Positions 21,369 to 24,336 of a DNA stretch of 24,336 nucleotides are shown one piece after another; the stretch's first letter is position 1, and each line of letters starts with the position of its first letter. Under the pieces are notes generated by a model. The model saw only the letters and a list, made by a program, of their open reading frames with translations. It did no database searches and was not told the DNA's origin. Source of the stretch: Kipferlia bialata (taxonomy: Eukaryota; Fornicata); the NCBI GenBank assembly GCA_003568945.1, contig BDIP01000231.1:1-24336 (forward strand), in the 5' to 3' direction. The translations under genes and the position numbers were made by a program.

Positions 21369-22755
21369 TCAATACCCCCTCTCATCCTGTAGCACATACG
21401 TCAGTTCCCTCTGTAGATCTCGTATATCTTGCATGATATTCTCCTCCTCTGCAAAGTCTGACTGTCCGTATCCATCCTGCATATCGTTGAGCTGCCGCTG
21501 CAGACCCCCTATCCTGTCCCTGAGCCTCACAGAGTACGGAACGTCATCATCAGACTCATCGCTATCCTGCTGACAGTAATACCCCTCAGAGTCATCACTA
21601 TCACTATCACTGTACTGCTGGCAGCCATCGCTACTATACTCATCGCAGGATGACTGGAAGCACGAGGAGGAATCACACTGGTTTCCACTGCCGTTACGCA
21701 CCAGGTTAGCCCTGGACATCACCTGCTGCAGCTGCCGCATCTCCTCCCTCACATCCTCCTCCCAGTCCTCATAGTCGTCATACCTATGGTCATCATAGTA
21801 GTCATGGTATATATAGTATATATAGTATATATATAGTAGTCATACCACTGCCAGTCACAGTCCTCATCGTTCAGCAGCCGCTGCAGCCTGCCTATCTCCT
21901 GCCTTGCCTCCCAGGCCTCTCTCTCCAGCTCAGCGTTGTCACTGGTCTCCTCTTCCCTCTGCGCCATGGGCAGTATATCAATCAGCTCCTGCACCCTAGT
22001 CCCCTGTGTCAGTCCTGTCAACAGGGGTTCGACCAGACACTGCATGGCGGGGGGTAGGTCGGCAACATGGGGGTTGTCCATGCGGTGTCCGTGCACCACA
22101 CTCTTCCTAGCCCTGTGTCTGCTGTTGCACTCCCTGTTGTAGTGGCACCATGCAACCATGACACCACGCATCAGGGTGTCCACTGAGGAAGTGTCAAAGT
22201 GCCTCTCCACCAATCCGAAGAGCCTTCCCCGGTCTATCTCTCCCACAAGCTGCTGGGGTGGTATGTGTATGGTCAGACACACCGCCCACACAGCATTGTC
22301 CAGCAGCTGTGACCCATTCCGCTCATGGTCCTCCTGACCCCTGGTACCAGGGGCCAGACACCCAGTCAGAGAGGCAAGGGTCTTCAGAAGTCGCTTGACC
22401 AGGGGCATCACTGGAAGGATGGTGGCAAGGTTCACCAAGAGCTAGCGTGAGAACACAATGAGAGAGCAACAATTGAGAGAGAGAGCTGAATGAGAATATA
22501 GCAAATCATAATACCTATGCTACTATATGTACCTGTCTTCTCTGGGGCCCATCACTGTCCCTGGACAGCACCATATCCATGTGTCGTCCTGTCTGCTTGG
22601 GACCCTCAAACACCTGTGGGTCAGAGGATAGTACACAGACAATACTATGATGTCACAGGATATATGGGATGGTGACAACCTGATATCACGGTGTATCATG
22701 ATATACATCTTAATGAGGAGGAAAATAGATAGATGGATGGGACCCTACTAAGGGG

Positions 22756-22793
<38 letters not shown>

Positions 22794-23253
22794 GTATATA
22801 TGAATGCGACCCATGTACCTTGAGATGCCTCCTGCTCCTGTTGCTAGGCTTGCCTATGATGACCATGGACCCAGCGGCACGGCAGCCAGCCAGGTAGTCC
22901 CTGGCCCTAATCAGGGTGCCCTCATCTAGGGCGAGGTCCATGTCTGAGGACTGTGTTGCATACACACTCCCGTGGCTGCCATAGAGACGGAAGGGGAATC
23001 TACCCCTGGAGAGGCACTTGCGCACCTTGGCGTAGCAGTCTAGATCCCCAGGAAGGGTTTCTGTTGTGCTGCCATACCCTATGGTGCGCTCTGTCACATC
23101 ACACAGAGGCATATCGTGGAACACTGGCAGGGATACCTCAGTGACACTGGCTGAGTCGGTATTGCCGCACTGCACTGCATGTTGCCTGTAGGAGCCCCAT
23201 GCACTGAAGAATGACCCACAGGGACACTGGAAGCAGGGACGGGGACCTGTCAT
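21369..23253 (-). CDS. Nucleotidyltransferase, TUTase/non-canonical poly(A) polymerase class
   Basis: Exons 22819-23253, 22533-22613, 21846-22441 and 21369-21783 join in frame to 508 aa (ATG 23253, TGA 21369). The DNA-polymerase-beta-type catalytic core is clear: LYGSHGS (Gly92-Ser93) then SSDMDL (Asp104, Asp106), with the third carboxylate likely Asp158 in RHMDMVLS. A helix PLVKRLLKTL and the GSQLLDNAVW segment match the central domain of terminal uridylyl/adenylyl transferases. At the N-terminus C7, C10, C12, H25 and C29 form a small C2HC-type zinc finger. The C-terminal third is a coiled-coil-like, highly acidic region (DDYEDWEED) and a Ser/Asp/Cys-rich tail. The enzyme should add nucleotides to RNA 3' ends. 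Trypanosome RET1 also has an N-terminal zinc finger before its core, but orthology is not claimed. The central domain is divergent, so nucleotide preference cannot be called. Confidence 0.8.
21771..21845 (-). repeat. Direct repeat straddling both splice sites of the last TUTase intron
   Basis: The intron begins GTATGACTACTAT and the downstream exon begins GTATGACGACTAT (plus strand 21833-21845 and 21771-21783, 12 of 13 identical). A further partial copy lies inside the intron at about 21795-21807. The rest of the 62-nt intron is TATA-type simple sequence. Confidence 0.8.
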
Positions 23254-23453
23254 GCGATAGGCCCCACAGAGAGAAGGTGTTCCTTCAGACGTATCGATAG
23301 CGTCTGAAGAAAGGTCTTAGAATCTAAGGGTCACGACTGTCTCACTCCGCTGTACTCTCTTGTGCCAGAGGAGTGGAACAGCCGCGCTGTTAGGGCAGTG
23401 AGGGTGTGTATATCACTAGAGGGTAGCTTGGCCAGTGATTAGGCCACTGAGGG
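23254..23453. promoter_or_regulatory. Divergent intergenic region with inverted repeat
   Basis: This 200-bp gap separates the start codons of the TUTase (minus) and the TEX264-like gene (plus), so it must hold both promoters. It contains a perfect 9-bp inverted repeat, CTTCAGACG (23283-23291) and CGTCTGAAG (23301-23309), around a 9-nt centre that is itself nearly palindromic (TATCGATAG). The regulatory role is inferred from position only. Confidence 0.45.
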
Positions 23454-24252
23454 ATGGACATTCTGACCCTTCTGGCCGTGGGGTGCACGGCAGTGTTTGT
23501 ACTGGTGGGATGCCTCTGGTTCTCAGGCTGCTTTGTGCCCATATCATTCCGGCAGATAGAGACTGACCCCATATACGTGGTTTACCAGTCCTGTACAGGT
23601 CCATTCAGGAACACGTATAAGGTGGGAGGTCTCCAATGTTGTATCTCTCTTGGCGGTACCGGTACCGGTACCGTTACTATCATTTTTCATATATCTCTCA
23701 CTCTCAGGTTCTGAAGCAGGTGGAGGCCTTAATTAAGACCCATGACGTTGCCAGTGACCATGGGTTTGGGATATTCTTTGACAACCCTCGGACGACAGCA
23801 GAGGTATGGTTATCACTACTGTCCACTACCTCAGTTCACTACTGTCTACTACTCCCTCTGTCTCTCCCTTCCTCTTCTGTGTGTCTGACCCAGTCCGATC
23901 TGAAGTGGCTGGCTGGGTATGTGGTGCCCTTGGCTGCTGCTAGGAAGATAGAGACCGCCAAGGTTGGTGTACTTATGTCACCTCAGTACTCTGCCACACA
24001 CATTCCCTTCTCTGGCACCAACCCTCAGGTCCCTGGTTTGGAGTGCGGCATGATAGAGGGCGGGACTAAGTATGGGATTATGGACTTGCCTATGCGGTCT
24101 ATACTCTCCCTACTCACGTGAGTGACATTGCACATACTGGGCTTACTGTTGATGACCAGTCCATGGAGCTGTTGATTAGATTCCCTTCATCTGACGTCAG
24201 GTATATTGGCAGGGTTTACCCATATGCAGAGAGGGAGTTCCCTTCGATTCAG
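23454..24252 (+). CDS. TEX264-like ER membrane protein, 3' end outside window
   Basis: Exons 23454-23621, 23708-23803, 23894-23962, 24029-24117 and 24180-24252 join in frame, and the last ends at a GT donor, so the gene runs on. Residues about 3-27 form one N-terminal hydrophobic segment (LLAVGCTAVFVLVGCLWF), a membrane anchor with little lumenal sequence. The following region matches the GyrI-like domain of TEX264 in order: an IYVVYQSCTGPFRNTY strand, a helix, GFGIFFDNPR (compare human IAVYYDNPH), then VVPLAAARKI, ILSLL, and YIGRVYPYAEREFPSIQ aligning with the human TYIKERKLCAYPRLEIYQ region. In animals TEX264 is an ER-phagy receptor that binds ATG8 through a motif in its tail. That tail is not in the window, so autophagy function is untested. 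Similarity was judged from memory. Confidence 0.7.
23654..23673. repeat. Perfect 20-bp palindrome, CGGTAC repeat
   Basis: Three and a third units of CGGTAC within intron 1 of the TEX264-like gene form a 20-nt sequence identical to its own reverse complement. It could fold into a hairpin in the pre-mRNA. Such GC-rich sequence is out of place in these otherwise AT- and pyrimidine-rich introns. Confidence 0.85.
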
Positions 24253-24286
24253 GTATGGACAACGGAGTCTCAGTGGACTGAGAGAG

Positions 24287-24336
<50 letters not shown>
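24287..24336. repeat. C50 homopolymer at the window end
   Basis: Fifty consecutive C residues run to the last base of the window, beginning 34 bp after a splice donor. This is most likely a sequencing or assembly end artefact or a filler, not biology. The intron of the TEX264-like gene is interrupted here. Confidence 0.85.

Noticed and set aside
22026-22036. GGTTCGACC resembling a tRNA T-arm
   Set aside because: It lies inside the long TUTase exon in frame, and no acceptor stem or anticodon arm can be drawn around it.

Overview
The window is nuclear DNA from an intron-dense unicellular eukaryote. Seven spliced protein genes and part of an eighth are packed with intergenic gaps of about 50 to 320 bp. 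Exons average about 100 bp and are joined across short GT-AG introns, mostly about 40-120 nt. TAA, TAG and TGA all act as stops, so the genetic code is standard. The intron density, the very short spacers and a kelch-type gene would fit a free-living fornicate such as Kipferlia. That assignment is inference from style, not from a marker gene. I recognised no rRNA, tRNA, CRISPR array or mobile element.

Layout, left to right. (1) <3-3779, plus strand: the 3' part (21 exons, 764 codons) of a large gene I cannot identify. (2) 3827-7930, plus: a gene starting 47 bp later, with a signal peptide and a cysteine-containing, probably secreted or lumenal product of unknown function. (3) 8053-9937, minus: a kelch/beta-propeller-like gene with a duplicated exon. 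(4) 9914-10862, plus: a small six-exon gene (183 aa), unknown. (5) 11157-13426, plus: a nuclear-type protein with a SAP-like/PADR1-like zinc module (PARP1 zinc-3 type) but no PARP catalytic domain. (6) 13691-21051, minus: a 36-exon, 1228-aa ABC transporter of subfamily D (ALD/PMP70 type), full length, with both membrane and both ATPase halves in one chain. (7) 21369-23253, minus: a four-exon, 508-aa nucleotidyltransferase of the TUTase/non-canonical poly(A) polymerase class with an N-terminal zinc finger and an acidic tail. (8) 23454-24252 and beyond, plus: a TEX264-like, membrane-anchored GyrI-like-domain protein, cut by the window end. The window closes on a run of exactly 50 C.

The genes do not form an obvious pathway, and neighbouring pairs are convergent or divergent. 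The most unusual signal is in the introns. In the ABC transporter, about a quarter of introns carry an 'echo' of a neighbouring exon end together with its splice site. In two echoes every difference within the aligned codons is synonymous. Two further introns (ABCD intron 16 and the last TUTase intron) have direct repeats straddling both splice sites, the pattern expected if an intron arose by tandem duplication of an AG|G-containing stretch.

Exon models for the ABCD, TUTase, TEX264-like, PADR1-like, 183-aa and first unknown gene were joined by hand, and every junction keeps the reading frame. The middle of gene 2 and the 5' half of the kelch gene are less certain.
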